A stretch of DNA of 64,000 bases, from contig JAFSCF010000018.1 of NCBI GenBank assembly GCA_017436905.1, positions 1-64,000 on the forward strand, given 5' to 3'. The notes under the pieces were generated by a model. The model searched no databases and was not told the origin of the DNA. It saw only the letters and a list, made by a program, of their open reading frames with translations. This DNA is from Clostridia bacterium (lineage in GTDB: Bacteria > Bacillota > Clostridia > UMGS1810). The translations under genes were made by a program, and so were the position numbers. Shown piece by piece: positions 18,596 to 27,372 of this stretch. The number at the start of each line of letters is the position of its first letter. Position 1 is the stretch's first letter.

Positions 18596-18633
18596 AAAAG
18601 CATCAAATCATAGTTTTGACTTGATGCTTTTTT
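18596..18633. terminator. bidirectional intrinsic terminator
   Basis: Arms at 18596-18606 (AAAAGCATCAA) and 18621-18631 (TTGATGCTTTT) form an 11-bp stem followed by T on the plus side and preceded by A on the other. It lies between the IS200 element and the tRNA gene and may be a remnant of the pre-insertion gene order. Confidence 0.7.
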
Positions 18634-18747
18634 GATGATGTAGCAAACGGAATGTTTGAAAACAGATAAAAACAGATGCAATATTGACACTCGTTTTGAG
18701 CAAACAACACCGTATCACAAGACCGCATCCCTTAAAATTTGCGTAGC

Positions 18748-18785
18748 AAAAAATGGCTCAACCTAAAGCGGTTAAGCCATTTTTT
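18748..18785. terminator. intrinsic terminator downstream of tRNA-Trp
   Basis: Arms at 18751-18763 and 18770-18782 (AAATGGCTcAACC paired with GGTTaAGCCATTT) are flanked by A and T runs. It follows the 3' end of the tRNA on the minus strand and probably ends the spo0A/tRNA transcript. Confidence 0.85.
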
Positions 18786-18791
18786 CAACTA

Positions 18792-18864
18792 CAGGGGTAG
18801 TAAGACTTGAACTCACGGCACGCGGTTTTGGAGACCGCTGCTCTACCAACTGAGCTATACCCCT
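18792..18864 (-). tRNA. tRNA-Trp (CCA anticodon)
   Basis: Reading the minus strand gives a complete cloverleaf: acceptor stem AGGGGTA paired with TACCCCT plus discriminator G, D-arm with AGCTCAGTTGGTAGAGC, anticodon stem GCGGT/ACCGC enclosing CTCCAAA (anticodon CCA), and a T-arm with TTCAAGT. The CCA tail is not encoded. It sits 62 bases downstream of spo0A and ahead of the terminator at 18748-18785. Confidence 0.96.
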
Positions 18865-18926
18865 AAACATTACTTTAACAGTATAGCACATAGTAAAGCA
18901 TTTGTAAAGAAAAATTTTTGATTTTT

Positions 18927-19694
18927 TTAAAAATTTCCTGCATAAGTGTGTTCAAGCCGTATTATATCGGACACCATAGCGATAAATTCTGAATTTGTAG
19001 GTTTACCTCTGTCAGCATCTATAGTATATCCGAACATTTCATTAAGTACGGCAGGATCACCTCTATTCCATGCAACCTCTATCGCATGGCGGATAGCACG
19101 CTCAACTCGTTGCGGAGTAGTATCAAATTTTTTAGCAACCGCGGGATACAAAACTTTTGTAACCGAATGTGCCAGTTCCATATCTTCGGTCATCATGGTA
19201 ATGGCGGCACGTATATAATGGTAACCTTTAATATGCGCTGGTATACCTACACGTTGGATAGTTTCTGTTATACGGCGCTCCATGTTATAATCCTGCCCTA
19301 TACTTCTTGCACGAACAGTATTTTCACGTATAAGTTCAATAAGAACAGAATAATCAAGCGGACGAAGCAAATAGTATTTAGCACCCAAATCCATTGCCTT
19401 TTGCATAAGCAGATTATTATTAACCGAAGAAACAACTATAAAAGACGGTTTAGCCTCAAGTTTTGCTTCACTGATTTTTTTAATTACACCCAAACCATCA
19501 ATATGCGGCATAACTATACCTGTTATAACGATATCCGGTTTGGAATTCATAATTTCGTTATACGCCTCCCGACCGTTATTTACGCACTTTATAACCTCGG
19601 TATCGTTAAAAGTGCCTAAAAACTGACACAGTTCCTCACAAAAAGCAGTGTCGCTGTCGGCTATTAAAATTCTGGCTTTCTTCTTTTCTCTCAT
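18927..19694 (-). CDS. spo0A: sporulation response regulator Spo0A with degenerate receiver domain
   Basis: 255-residue Spo0A. The C-terminal DNA-binding domain (about 145-255) is canonical: [32 protein letters not shown] and [11 protein letters not shown]. The receiver domain (8-125) is not. The acidic pocket reads ADSD instead of ADDN, the phosphoacceptor Asp within LDIIMP of Bacillus is replaced by Gly59 (TGIVMP), the conserved Thr is Ser89 and the conserved Lys is Arg111. It therefore should not accept phosphate at the usual site. GGAGG precedes the ATG by about 10 bases. Regulation may be phosphorylation-independent; that is inference. Confidence 0.95.
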   Translation of the reverse strand: MREKKKARILIADSDTAFCEELCQFLGTFNDTEVIKCVNNGREAYNEIMNSKPDIVITGIVMPHIDGLGVIKKISEAKLEAKPSFIVVSSVNNNLLMQKAMDLGAKYYLLRPLDYSVLIELIRENTVRARSIGQDYNMERRITETIQRVGIPAHIKGYHYIRAAITMMTEDMELAHSVTKVLYPAVAKKFDTTPQRVERAIRHAIEVAWNRGDPAVLNEMFGYTIDADRGKPTNSEFIAMVSDIIRLEHTYAGNF

Positions 19695-19866
19695 TGATTT
19701 ATATCCTCCTCAACAAATCAAATATTTGTAAATATTTTCCATATACAAAGTATATACCATATTTTTCCAAAAATCAATAGCCAAATTGTAAAAAAATGTA
19801 ATTTGGTAATTTTTTACAGAAGTGTTGAGGGGTTTTTGTTTATTTATATACTAATTTTTTGCAATT

Positions 19867-19897
19867 AAAAACCTGTTCCATAAAGGAGCAGGTTTTT
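19867..19897 (-). terminator. intrinsic terminator of the amino-acid ABC operon
   Basis: AAAAACCTGttCC at 19867-19879 pairs with GGagCAGGTTTTT at 19885-19897; the minus-strand transcript ends in T5. It lies five bases beyond the ATPase stop codon. Confidence 0.85.
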
Positions 19898-19901
19898 AAA
19901 T

Positions 19902-20648
19902 TCATTTTAAAACTCTGTTTAAGAATTGCTTTGTACGTTCATTTTTGGGATTTGAGAGCACCTCATCAGGTGTGCCCTCCTCTACTATAACGCCATTGTC
20001 CATAAAGATCACCCTTGAGGCAACCTCACGTGCAAAACCCATTTCGTGTGTTACAACTATCATAGTATTCTTTTCTGCAGCAAGTTTGCGCATAACTGCA
20101 AGCACCTCGCCGGTAAGTTCGGGGTCTAATGCGCTGGTGGGTTCATCGAAAAGCATAATTTCGGGATTCATTGCAAGCGCACGTGCAATAGCCACCCTCT
20201 GCTGCTGACCGCCTGAAAGTTGACACGGATACGCATTTTCTTTATCAGAAAGACCAACCTCGTTTAAAAGTTTACGTGCATGGGTAATTGCATCTTCTTT
20301 TTTCTCTTTTTTAACTATAAGCGGTGCTTCAATGATATTCTCAATAACAGATTTTTGAGGAAACAGATTGAAATTCTGGAAAACCATTCCCATTTTTTTA
20401 AAAATCTTACGCAGAACTTTATCATTTGCATAAACGCCATTTTCGGCAATCACTTCGCCGTCGAATATTATCGTGCCGTCGTTTATCTGCTCAAGTTTAT
20501 TAAGGCATCTTAAAAAAGTGCTTTTACCCGAGCCGGACGGACCGATAATAGCAACAACCTCGCCACGGTTAACCTCTATATCTATACCTCGCAAAACTTC
20601 AAGTTTACCGAAGTTTTTACAAATATTTTTAGCCTCTAATATAGCCAT
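19902..20648 (-). CDS. polar amino-acid ABC transporter ATP-binding protein
   Basis: 248-residue ATPase of the GlnQ/HisP type. Walker A is GPSGSGKST, the signature [15 protein letters not shown], Walker [15 protein letters not shown] and the switch His in VVTHEMGFA. The ATG at 20648 follows AGAGG by six bases; a TTG two codons upstream is less likely. It starts two bases after the permease stop, so both are co-translated. It energises uptake of a polar amino acid with the permease and binding protein upstream. Confidence 0.95.
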   Translation of the reverse strand: MAILEAKNICKNFGKLEVLRGIDIEVNRGEVVAIIGPSGSGKSTFLRCLNKLEQINDGTIIFDGEVIAENGVYANDKVLRKIFKKMGMVFQNFNLFPQKSVIENIIEAPLIVKKEKKEDAITHARKLLNEVGLSDKENAYPCQLSGGQQQRVAIARALAMNPEIMLFDEPTSALDPELTGEVLAVMRKLAAEKNTMIVVTHEMGFAREVASRVIFMDNGVIVEEGTPDEVLSNPKNERTKQFLNRVLK

Positions 20649-20650
20649 AA

Positions 20651-21295
20651 TCAACCTCTGTAATAATCAAATTTTTTCTCAATATATCCGAACAGGACGG
20701 TGAGTATTCCGCAGAAGATAAGGTAGAATGCGCCCGAATAGAATACCGGCCAGATAATTGCTTTTGTTGCAACAAAGTTCTGTGCAGTCTGGGTGATTTC
20801 AACAACCATTATAATTCTGGCTAGAGAAGTGTCTTTAACAAGGGTGATAATCTCGTTGCTCATCGGTGCAACTATACGCTTAACCACCTGCATAAACACA
20901 ATCCTGAAAAACACCTGAATTTTGCTCATACCGAGAGCATAGCCTGCCTCGTACTGTCCTTTTGATATAGACTCTATACCACCACGGTAAATTTCAGAAA
21001 AATACGCCGCATAGTTAATAACAAACGCAATAAGTGCCGCATTTATTCTTGATAGACCCGTATACCCGAAAATAAGACCGGGGCCGTACATAAACAAAAT
21101 CAACTGCAACATAAGCGGTGTGCCACGGATAATCCATACAAATACACGTGTTATAAAACTTAACGGTTTAAATTTGCACATAGAGCCCATTGCTATTATC
21201 ATACCAAGCGGCATAGCAAACAGCAGTGTTATAAAGAAAATTTTGATATTTACGCTGAAAGCCTCCAGCAGTTTAGTAGTAACTGTTAAAAACAT
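20651..21295 (-). CDS. polar amino-acid ABC transporter permease
   Basis: 214-residue membrane protein of the HisM/GlnP type with about five transmembrane segments. The family motif lies in [13 protein letters not shown], and the cytoplasmic EAA loop in [21 protein letters not shown]. The ATG at 21295 has GGAG six bases upstream. A hairpin at 21311-21358 separates it from the binding-protein gene and probably reduces permease expression relative to the binding protein. Confidence 0.95.
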   Translation of the reverse strand: MFLTVTTKLLEAFSVNIKIFFITLLFAMPLGMIIAMGSMCKFKPLSFITRVFVWIIRGTPLMLQLILFMYGPGLIFGYTGLSRINAALIAFVINYAAYFSEIYRGGIESISKGQYEAGYALGMSKIQVFFRIVFMQVVKRIVAPMSNEIITLVKDTSLARIIMVVEITQTAQNFVATKAIIWPVFYSGAFYLIFCGILTVLFGYIEKKFDYYRG

Positions 21296-21310
21296 AGTTA
21301 TCTCCAATAA

Positions 21311-21358
21311 AACGCTGTAAAAGAACCAGCCCGAAATGGGTGGTTCTTTTAATCAGCG
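21311..21358 (-). terminator. attenuating hairpin between binding protein and permease
   Basis: AAAAGAACCA (21319-21328) pairs with TGGTTCTTTT (21341-21350), with an outer ACGCTG/CAGCGT helix at the base. T follows on the minus strand. Such intercistronic hairpins commonly allow excess production of the binding protein over the membrane subunits. Confidence 0.65.
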
Positions 21359-21382
21359 TAAAATATTATACTGAATTATTAA

Positions 21383-22213
21383 TTATTTGCCTACCATTGC
21401 GTTTGCCAAAGTATAGTCTAAAACTGCAGCGTCAGCGGTGTTTGATTTAACTTCGAGCAAAGCATCGGTTTGTTTGGTTACTGCCGTGTATGTTGCTTTA
21501 GAGAGTTCTTCGTCATCAGCAATAGCGGTTTCGCCTGCAGATGCAACCTCTGCAACAAGTCGTGCGTCCGCAAGTGATGCAGTGTCTGTATATTTAGCAG
21601 AATCTGCTTTTCTGATTACTACGACCTGTTTGTTGAGAATATAAGGAACAGAGAAGTCAAGATTTTCTTCTCTTTCTTCTGTCATTGTGAAACCGTTCCA
21701 GATACAGTCGATTGTTTTTGCTTCGAGTTCAATTTCTTTTGTATCCCAGTTGATTTCTACGAAATCGGGTTCAACACCGAGTTTAGCGCATACTGCTTCA
21801 GCAAACTCTGTGTCAAAACCAACGAAGTTACCTTCGTCATCTGTGTAGTTCATAGGAGCATATACTGTGTAACCGATGGTCATTTTACCTTTTTCTTTTA
21901 TGTATTCAAGGTCAGAGTCGCCTTCTGCACGTGATTCAACCTCTTCGGGTTCAACCAGGTTATCAGCCAACTCATATTTAGCAGCGATTTCTTTTAAAGT
22001 ACCGTCGTCGTAGAGTTCTTTGATGATTTTGTTAACTTCGTCAACAACGTCACTGCCTGTTCGGAAACCAATACCGTACTCTTCTACAGCAAGGTCAAGA
22101 CCGTCGATTGTCATAAGGTCTGCATAACTTGTAGCGTCATTTTCATTACCTGCACATGCTGCAAGTGCAAATACCATGCATACAGCCATAAGTAAAGCAA
22201 TAATCTTTTTCAT
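21383..22213 (-). CDS. amino-acid ABC transporter substrate-binding lipoprotein, apparently circularly permuted
   Basis: 276-residue SBP_bac_3-type protein with a lipoprotein signal ending LAAC (Cys20), processed by Lgt. In family members the order is DLEYIKEKG..., then the KSNTADAAVLDY block, then a C-terminal YADL...EEYGIGFR...KELYDDGTLKEIAAKY segment. Here that last segment occupies residues about 30-85, directly after the lipobox, followed by a Glu-rich linker (86-100); the protein stops at AMVGK right after the ADAAVLDY block. All parts of the fold are present once but in permuted order. It is first in the transporter operon. Confidence 0.9.
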   Translation of the reverse strand: MKKIIALLMAVCMVFALAACAGNENDATSYADLMTIDGLDLAVEEYGIGFRTGSDVVDEVNKIIKELYDDGTLKEIAAKYELADNLVEPEEVESRAEGDSDLEYIKEKGKMTIGYTVYAPMNYTDDEGNFVGFDTEFAEAVCAKLGVEPDFVEINWDTKEIELEAKTIDCIWNGFTMTEEREENLDFSVPYILNKQVVVIRKADSAKYTDTASLADARLVAEVASAGETAIADDEELSKATYTAVTKQTDALLEVKSNTADAAVLDYTLANAMVGK

Positions 22214-22352
22214 AATAATTCTCTCCGTTTCAAATATGTAATTATTAGATGCCTTTTTCAGGGCACGTGTTTATTATACGGCAAAACTTTATCAAAGTAA
22301 AGTGCTAAATTAATAAAATCACCAACTTTGTGAAATTTTCACATTATGCAGT

Positions 22353-23210
22353 TTAATTTTCATTGATGTATTGTTGATTATTCACCTTTTTAAAGCCGAT
22401 TATCAGCATAACAACCGCCAGAGCAACAGTAATCAATGCTACAATCTGCGAAATTCTGACAGGACCTAAGTAAAGGCTGTCCAAACGCAAGCCTTCTATC
22501 CAGAATCTTCCTATTCCGTAAGAGAGCAGATATGTCCAGAACACCTGACCGTCAAATTTCTTCTTTCCGATAAGTTTTAAAAGCACAATGAACACGCCGA
22601 CATTCCACAGCGATTCATATAAAAATGTAGGGTGTACCTCTGCCCAAGTAGTGAGAGTAGCGTCTGTATACAACCTCATACGCCACGGAACAAGGCTGCT
22701 TGCAGGTGCGCCGAAAGCCTCACGGTTGACAAAATTACCCCAACGGCCTACTGCCTGACCAACGGCAAGACCTATACAACCTACATCTATACATTTAAGC
22801 GGATTTAATTTTTTTACCTTACAATAAATAAGTACTGCGGCAACTGCACCAATAACTGCGCCGTATATAGCAATGCCGCCCTCCCAGATTTTAAATATGT
22901 CTGCAAGTCTGTTTTTGTAACTGTCCCACTTGAAAACAACATAATATATTCTGGCGCATATAACCGCCGCCGGCAGACCAAAGATTACCATATCAAATAT
23001 CGTATCATCACTTACGCCGTGTTTTTTGCCGATACGCAGACAGATTAAAACAGCCAGTATAAGACCGAGTGCTATAATTACGCCGTACCAATGTACAGGT
23101 GTACCGAAAAAATTTATATCGGGGTTAAGCATAATATTAAATCCGGGAAATTCTACAGGCCCGTCAAAGGCACGTTGTCCAAGATTTGATGATGTGCTGA
23201 TGTCGCCCAT
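22353..23210 (-). CDS. lgt: prolipoprotein diacylglyceryl transferase Lgt
   Basis: 285-residue polytopic membrane enzyme that attaches diacylglycerol to the lipobox Cys of prolipoproteins. The hallmark Lgt signature is present as GQAVGRWGNFVNREAFG, with the conserved HWYG near the N-terminus and a C-terminal GRFWIEGLRLDSL. About seven hydrophobic helices can be seen. GGGGGCGG precedes the start. It lies 14 bases downstream of ymfH. The lipoproteins at 21383 and 28519 are likely substrates. Confidence 0.97.
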   Translation of the reverse strand: MGDISTSSNLGQRAFDGPVEFPGFNIMLNPDINFFGTPVHWYGVIIALGLILAVLICLRIGKKHGVSDDTIFDMVIFGLPAAVICARIYYVVFKWDSYKNRLADIFKIWEGGIAIYGAVIGAVAAVLIYCKVKKLNPLKCIDVGCIGLAVGQAVGRWGNFVNREAFGAPASSLVPWRMRLYTDATLTTWAEVHPTFLYESLWNVGVFIVLLKLIGKKKFDGQVFWTYLLSYGIGRFWIEGLRLDSLYLGPVRISQIVALITVALAVVMLIIGFKKVNNQQYINEN

Positions 23211-23224
23211 TTATACCGCCCCCT

Positions 23225-24502
23225 TTAAGACACAATGGACACAGCCATATTTTCTTTAGTGAATATGCTGTTAAGGCATTTTGTTACATAATCAATATCG
23301 ACTGTTTCAAATACATTATGGAAATTAAAAATATTTATACCGTTTAAAATATTGCGCAAAACCATAGTTCCTATGCTTTCAACATCGTTAAAACCACGTG
23401 CAAAACCGCCCATAACAGCCTTGCGTACACGGTTAAAGTCTTCTTCGTTAATGCCGTCTGATTTAAGTTTTTCTATAGCATGTTCTATACGTTTGCAAAC
23501 TTCTTCGGGTTTTTCGCTTTCACCGCCGAACACAACACACGCAAACTGCGGTTCGCACATTATATCTGTGGCAAAGTTTGCATTTATAAGACCTTCTTCA
23601 TACATATCGTTATAAAGGTCGCTGCTTCTGCCGGCAATAAGTTTTACAAGTATTTTCATAGCGATTTCATTTTTAAGAAGTTCGTCACCACTTGACAGGT
23701 CATTTATTTTATAACCGAGATTGAAAAGAGGTATTGCAACATCGAGTTTGGAACGTATTTCGCCTTTATATGCACCGGAGGGCTCATCGGGATAAATTGA
23801 AACCGCCGCTTCTCCCACCCCCTCTTTAGTTACGGTTTCGTCTACAATTTTTGCAATCTCGTCGGGATTTACGTCACCCACCACGCAAACCGCCATATTT
23901 GACGGGTCATAAAACGTATTATAGCATTTATAAAGTACATCTTTATCAATCTTTGCAATGCTATCTACTGTACCTGCAATATCTATTTTAACAGGGTGGT
24001 CGGCATAGAGTGCTTTAAGCAGATTAAACTGCACCTGCCAATCGGGGTCGTCGTCGTACATACGTATTTCCTGACCGATAATGCCCTGCTCTTTTTCCAC
24101 ATTTTCGTCAGTAAAATACGGCTCCTGAACGTACGAGAGCAGATGTGCAAAGTTTTCGTTAAAATTGTCTGTACACGAAAAAAGATAGCACGTACAGTTA
24201 AACGATGTAAACGCATTGGCATTGGCACCGAATTTGGCAAATTTGTCAAAAGCGTTAGTACCGTCGGGTTGCTCAAACATCTTATGCTCTAAAAAATGCG
24301 CTATTCCGTCCGGAACGGTAACGGGCTGATTTTCGCCTTTGGGAATAAACTGGCTGTCTATAGAGCCGTAGCGGGTGCCAAATATAGCGTACTTTTTAAC
24401 AAAGCCGGGCTTTGGTATAACAAATATACCGAGTCCGCTTTTATGCTCGCCTATATACATTACCTCGCCTATGGATTTATTTTCTATTTTATTAAGTTGC
24501 AT
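23225..24502 (-). CDS. ymfH: M16 family peptidase, YmfH-type
   Basis: 425-residue M16 peptidase with the inverted zinc motif HFLEH (in GIAHFLEHKMFEQPDG) and a downstream Glu-rich helix, so it should be catalytically active. In Bacillus subtilis, YmfH and its inactive partner YmfF are linked to the 5-aminopentanol modification of EF-P. The start overlaps the ymfF stop by one base (TAATG). EF-P itself is encoded at 43407 in this window. Confidence 0.92.
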   Translation of the reverse strand: MQLNKIENKSIGEVMYIGEHKSGLGIFVIPKPGFVKKYAIFGTRYGSIDSQFIPKGENQPVTVPDGIAHFLEHKMFEQPDGTNAFDKFAKFGANANAFTSFNCTCYLFSCTDNFNENFAHLLSYVQEPYFTDENVEKEQGIIGQEIRMYDDDPDWQVQFNLLKALYADHPVKIDIAGTVDSIAKIDKDVLYKCYNTFYDPSNMAVCVVGDVNPDEIAKIVDETVTKEGVGEAAVSIYPDEPSGAYKGEIRSKLDVAIPLFNLGYKINDLSSGDELLKNEIAMKILVKLIAGRSSDLYNDMYEEGLINANFATDIMCEPQFACVVFGGESEKPEEVCKRIEHAIEKLKSDGINEEDFNRVRKAVMGGFARGFNDVESIGTMVLRNILNGINIFNFHNVFETVDIDYVTKCLNSIFTKENMAVSIVS

Positions 24503-25770
24503 TATTCTTCTCTACCTTTCAAAAAGTAAACTGTATCAAGGGTAATATCGGCAAACGCCTCGATAATCTGCTCGAGAGTAACTGCACGGACATTTTCAAT
24601 TGCCTCGTCAACTGTGACAACATTACCCGAAAGTATTTGCCCCAGATAAAAACTTCTTAGCATATACGGGCTGTCAAGATATGAACGGTACTGATTTATT
24701 ATAAAATCTTTTGAAATTTCGAGTTCGTCTTCTGTTATTTTACCTGCTTTTACATCATCTAACTGCTGAAGAATCTCTGTTTTTGCACGCTCGTAATTTT
24801 TAAACTCAATACCCGAACTTATAAGCATAACCTTGGAATATTTGTCAAGCCTGCTCGATACATAATATGCCAGTGACGACTTTTCGCGTACATTATTAAA
24901 AAGTTTTGAATGTGCGCCTGAACCAAACACACTGTTACCTACTAAAAGCGGATAGTACAGTTTGTCGTCAGCACCGATAAACGTACGCAAGCCCATAGCG
25001 AGTTTACCCTGAGCAACATCAAAAGACTCTTCCACGGTTTTAACCTCTCGCTTTTTTGCGTCTGTATACTCCATTGCTACGGGGGTTATGCTAAAGTCGT
25101 ATCTGCCGATAAGACTTTCTACGGTTGATTTAATATCATCTATATCACATTTTCCAACTACAAATATATCTATAGGGCTTGTGGTGATAATGTTTTTGTA
25201 ATGCTCATAAAGATTGAAACTGTTGAGTTCTTTTAAATCTTCCACGTAGCCGTACTCGTTAATGCCGCCGCTTTCACCCTCGCACATTTCTTCCATACAA
25301 CGAAAATCTGCATAAGCACGCTTGTCGTTTATAAGGCTTTCTATATTATCTTTTAAATTCTTTTTCTCGGTTTCAACATAATTTTCAACAAATTTTCCGT
25401 CCTCTGTGGCAGGGTTAAACATAAACTCAAACATAAGTTCAATTACATCATCAATTACGTTTTCGCCGCACACAGATGAGTCTGGCGCACTGCATGATGT
25501 AACAAGCGACTGAATTGCTCCCCTGCGTGAAACCGACACATCATAGGCAGTTCCGTAAAGCGACTCTAAGTGACGGTTGATTTGTCTCATTGACGGATAT
25601 GTTGCAGTACCTGATTTAAGCACACCGGAAAGAAGTGAATTCTTTGTGACTTCTTCGCGAGATACAGGTCTGTGCAAATATACAGACATCGACACCGTCT
25701 TATACTTATCATCATTTATATAATAAAGATTTATACCCTCTCGTATACTAAACTTTTGCAACTCATACAT
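24502..25770 (-). CDS. ymfF: M16-like protein, YmfF-type (inactive partner)
   Basis: 422-residue M16-fold protein. At the position of the zinc motif it has NSLLSGVLKSGT, so the HxxEH residues are missing, as in YmfF. It probably forms a heterodimer with YmfH in EF-P modification. The ATG at 25770 follows AGGAGG; the open frame extends to 25821 but that part precedes the ribosome site. It is the first gene of a ymfF-ymfH-lgt operon. Confidence 0.9.
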   Translation of the reverse strand: MYELQKFSIREGINLYYINDDKYKTVSMSVYLHRPVSREEVTKNSLLSGVLKSGTATYPSMRQINRHLESLYGTAYDVSVSRRGAIQSLVTSCSAPDSSVCGENVIDDVIELMFEFMFNPATEDGKFVENYVETEKKNLKDNIESLINDKRAYADFRCMEEMCEGESGGINEYGYVEDLKELNSFNLYEHYKNIITTSPIDIFVVGKCDIDDIKSTVESLIGRYDFSITPVAMEYTDAKKREVKTVEESFDVAQGKLAMGLRTFIGADDKLYYPLLVGNSVFGSGAHSKLFNNVREKSSLAYYVSSRLDKYSKVMLISSGIEFKNYERAKTEILQQLDDVKAGKITEDELEISKDFIINQYRSYLDSPYMLRSFYLGQILSGNVVTVDEAIENVRAVTLEQIIEAFADITLDTVYFLKGREE

Positions 25771-25998
25771 TTTTGTTTTTCCTCCTGCAAATATACTTAG
25801 CCAAAACGCTAATAACGTCATTTAATAGTATAACATAATTTTTAAAAAATACCAACAAAATTATTTATTTTAGTATTGGGCAAAATTACACAATAAAAAA
25901 AATCGCCTTACAGTTGTTTTTGAATGTCAACACGCACAAAAGAAATAGGTTTTATTTGTTATAAATTACAGAATTTTCATTTTTGGAATGTTACTTTA

Positions 25999-26027
25999 TT
26001 GACAATATTAAACAAGTAAATTATAAT
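25999..26027 (+). promoter_or_regulatory. sigma-A type promoter of spoVG
   Basis: TTGACA at 25999-26004 and TATAAT at 26022-26027 are separated by 17 bases, a perfect consensus for the vegetative sigma factor. Transcription would start near 26034, giving a leader of about 64 bases before spoVG. Confidence 0.85.
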
Positions 26028-26041
26028 TAATAGAGAAAAGG

Positions 26042-26098
26042 TTGGTATTGCCAAAAAAGACGGTACTGACCAATACCGTTCAAAAGGAGTAATACCAA
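26042..26098 (+). promoter_or_regulatory. spoVG leader with competing pairings
   Basis: TTGGTATT (26042-26049) can pair with AATACCAA (26091-26098), which covers the spacer and first base of the start codon. Its inner part GGTATTG (26044-26050) can alternatively pair with CAATACC (26071-26077), while ACGGTA (26060-26065) can pair with TACCGT (26074-26079). The alternatives are mutually exclusive. Confidence 0.45.
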
Positions 26099-26370
26099 TG
26101 GAAATCACTAATGTGAAAATCAGAAAAATCAGTTCAGACGGCAAAATGAAAGCTGTTGCTTCCGTTACGTTTGACGATGCATTTGTAGTTCACGACATCA
26201 AGGTTATCGAAAATGAAGACAAGGTGTTTGTTGCAATGCCTAACCGCAGAATGAAAGATGGTACTTTCAAAGACGTGGCTCACCCTGTTAATTTCGAGAC
26301 AAGAAAATACATAGAGGAAATCATCATCAATGCATACAACGAAGCTGAAGAACCCGCAGAAGAAATCTGA
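26098..26370 (+). CDS. spoVG: septation and RNA-binding regulator SpoVG
   Basis: 90-residue SpoVG, a small nucleic-acid-binding regulator of cell division and sporulation genes in Firmicutes. It opens with MEITNVKIRKISSDGKMKA and contains the conserved VFVAMPNRRMKDGTFKD and HPVN blocks. The acidic tail EAEEPAEE is variable in the family. AAGGAG precedes the start, and a strong terminator follows at 26398-26427, so it is monocistronic. Confidence 0.97.
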   Translation: MEITNVKIRKISSDGKMKAVASVTFDDAFVVHDIKVIENEDKVFVAMPNRRMKDGTFKDVAHPVNFETRKYIEEIIINAYNEAEEPAEEI

Positions 26371-26397
26371 TGAACTTCAGTATTTGACTTGATTTTC

Positions 26398-26427
26398 AAA
26401 ACCGCATCTTAAAAAGATGCGGTTTTT
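26398..26427 (+). terminator. intrinsic terminator of spoVG
   Basis: AAACCGCATCTT and AAGATGCGGTTT form a 12-bp stem with a tiny A loop followed by a T run, 28 bases after the spoVG stop. Confidence 0.92.
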
Positions 26428-26489
26428 ATTTGCTTTTTTTAATTAAAAGTTGTATACTGTAATTATCTTTTCTAAGGAGGGATTATTTA

Positions 26490-27311
26490 ATGCCGATATA
26501 CCCGCAAAATCTACATACACACGGAACTTTCTGCGACGGCAGACACGAATACGAAGACACCGTTAAACACGCAATTAAACTTGGTTTTAACGCAATAGGT
26601 TTTTCAGGGCACTCGTATACCTCTTTTGATTTAGAGCCTTGTATGACATTGGAAAATACTGTTTTATATAAAAAACGCATTTCGGAACTTAAAGAAAAAT
26701 ACAACGGCATAATAGATATATTCTGCGGAATAGAATTTGATGTTTTCTCAGAGGACGACCCGACAGACTACGACTATGTTATAGGCGATGCGCATTATAT
26801 AAAAAAAGAAAACGAATATCTGGTTATTGATTACTCTGACCCAAACGCCCTTGCAGAGATTATAGACAAGCATTATGGCGGTGACGGATTACAATGCGCA
26901 AAAGATTATTATGAAACAATGACACTCGTTACGAAACTTTCCAAGTGCGATATAGTCGGTCATTTTGACCTTATAACAAAACATTGTGAAAAGCACAACC
27001 TTATAGATACCGACTCAAAAATTTATAAAGACTATGCGCTTCAATCAATAACTGCCATAGCAGAAAAAATCAAGGTGTTTGAAATAAATGTCGGCGCTAT
27101 TGCAAGGGGATACCGATTAACCCCCTACCCTGCACCGTTTATTTTAAAAAGAGTTAAAGAACTTGGCTGTGGCGTTGTAATAAGTTCCGACTGCCACGAT
27201 ATAAGTTATTTAGACACTAATTTCGACGTGGGCATAGACCTTGCAAAATCGTGTGGTTTTAATGAGGTTTTGATACTTACGAAAGACGGATTCAAAGGAA
27301 TAAAAATATAG
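26490..27311 (+). CDS. PHP-domain histidinol-phosphatase family protein
   Basis: 273-residue PHP-fold phosphoesterase resembling HisJ histidinol-phosphatase, which removes phosphate from L-histidinol phosphate in histidine synthesis. Metal motifs include NLHTHGTFCDG near the N-terminus, GFSGHSYTSF, CGIEFD, GDAHY, VGHFDL and SSDCH close to the end. No other his genes are nearby, so another PHP phosphatase role is possible. AAGGAGG precedes the ATG. A bidirectional terminator at 27327-27353 separates it from gap. Confidence 0.88.
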   Translation: MPIYPQNLHTHGTFCDGRHEYEDTVKHAIKLGFNAIGFSGHSYTSFDLEPCMTLENTVLYKKRISELKEKYNGIIDIFCGIEFDVFSEDDPTDYDYVIGDAHYIKKENEYLVIDYSDPNALAEIIDKHYGGDGLQCAKDYYETMTLVTKLSKCDIVGHFDLITKHCEKHNLIDTDSKIYKDYALQSITAIAEKIKVFEINVGAIARGYRLTPYPAPFILKRVKELGCGVVISSDCHDISYLDTNFDVGIDLAKSCGFNEVLILTKDGFKGIKI

Positions 27312-27326
27312 AATTTATATAATTTT

Positions 27327-27353
27327 AAAAGGACACCCAGCGGATGTCCTTTT
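27327..27353. terminator. bidirectional terminator between the PHP gene and gap
   Basis: AAAAGGACA (27327-27335) pairs with TGTCCTTTT (27345-27353). A and T runs on both sides allow it to serve the two convergent genes. Confidence 0.88.
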
Positions 27354-27372
27354 ATATTTATTTAATCTATAA

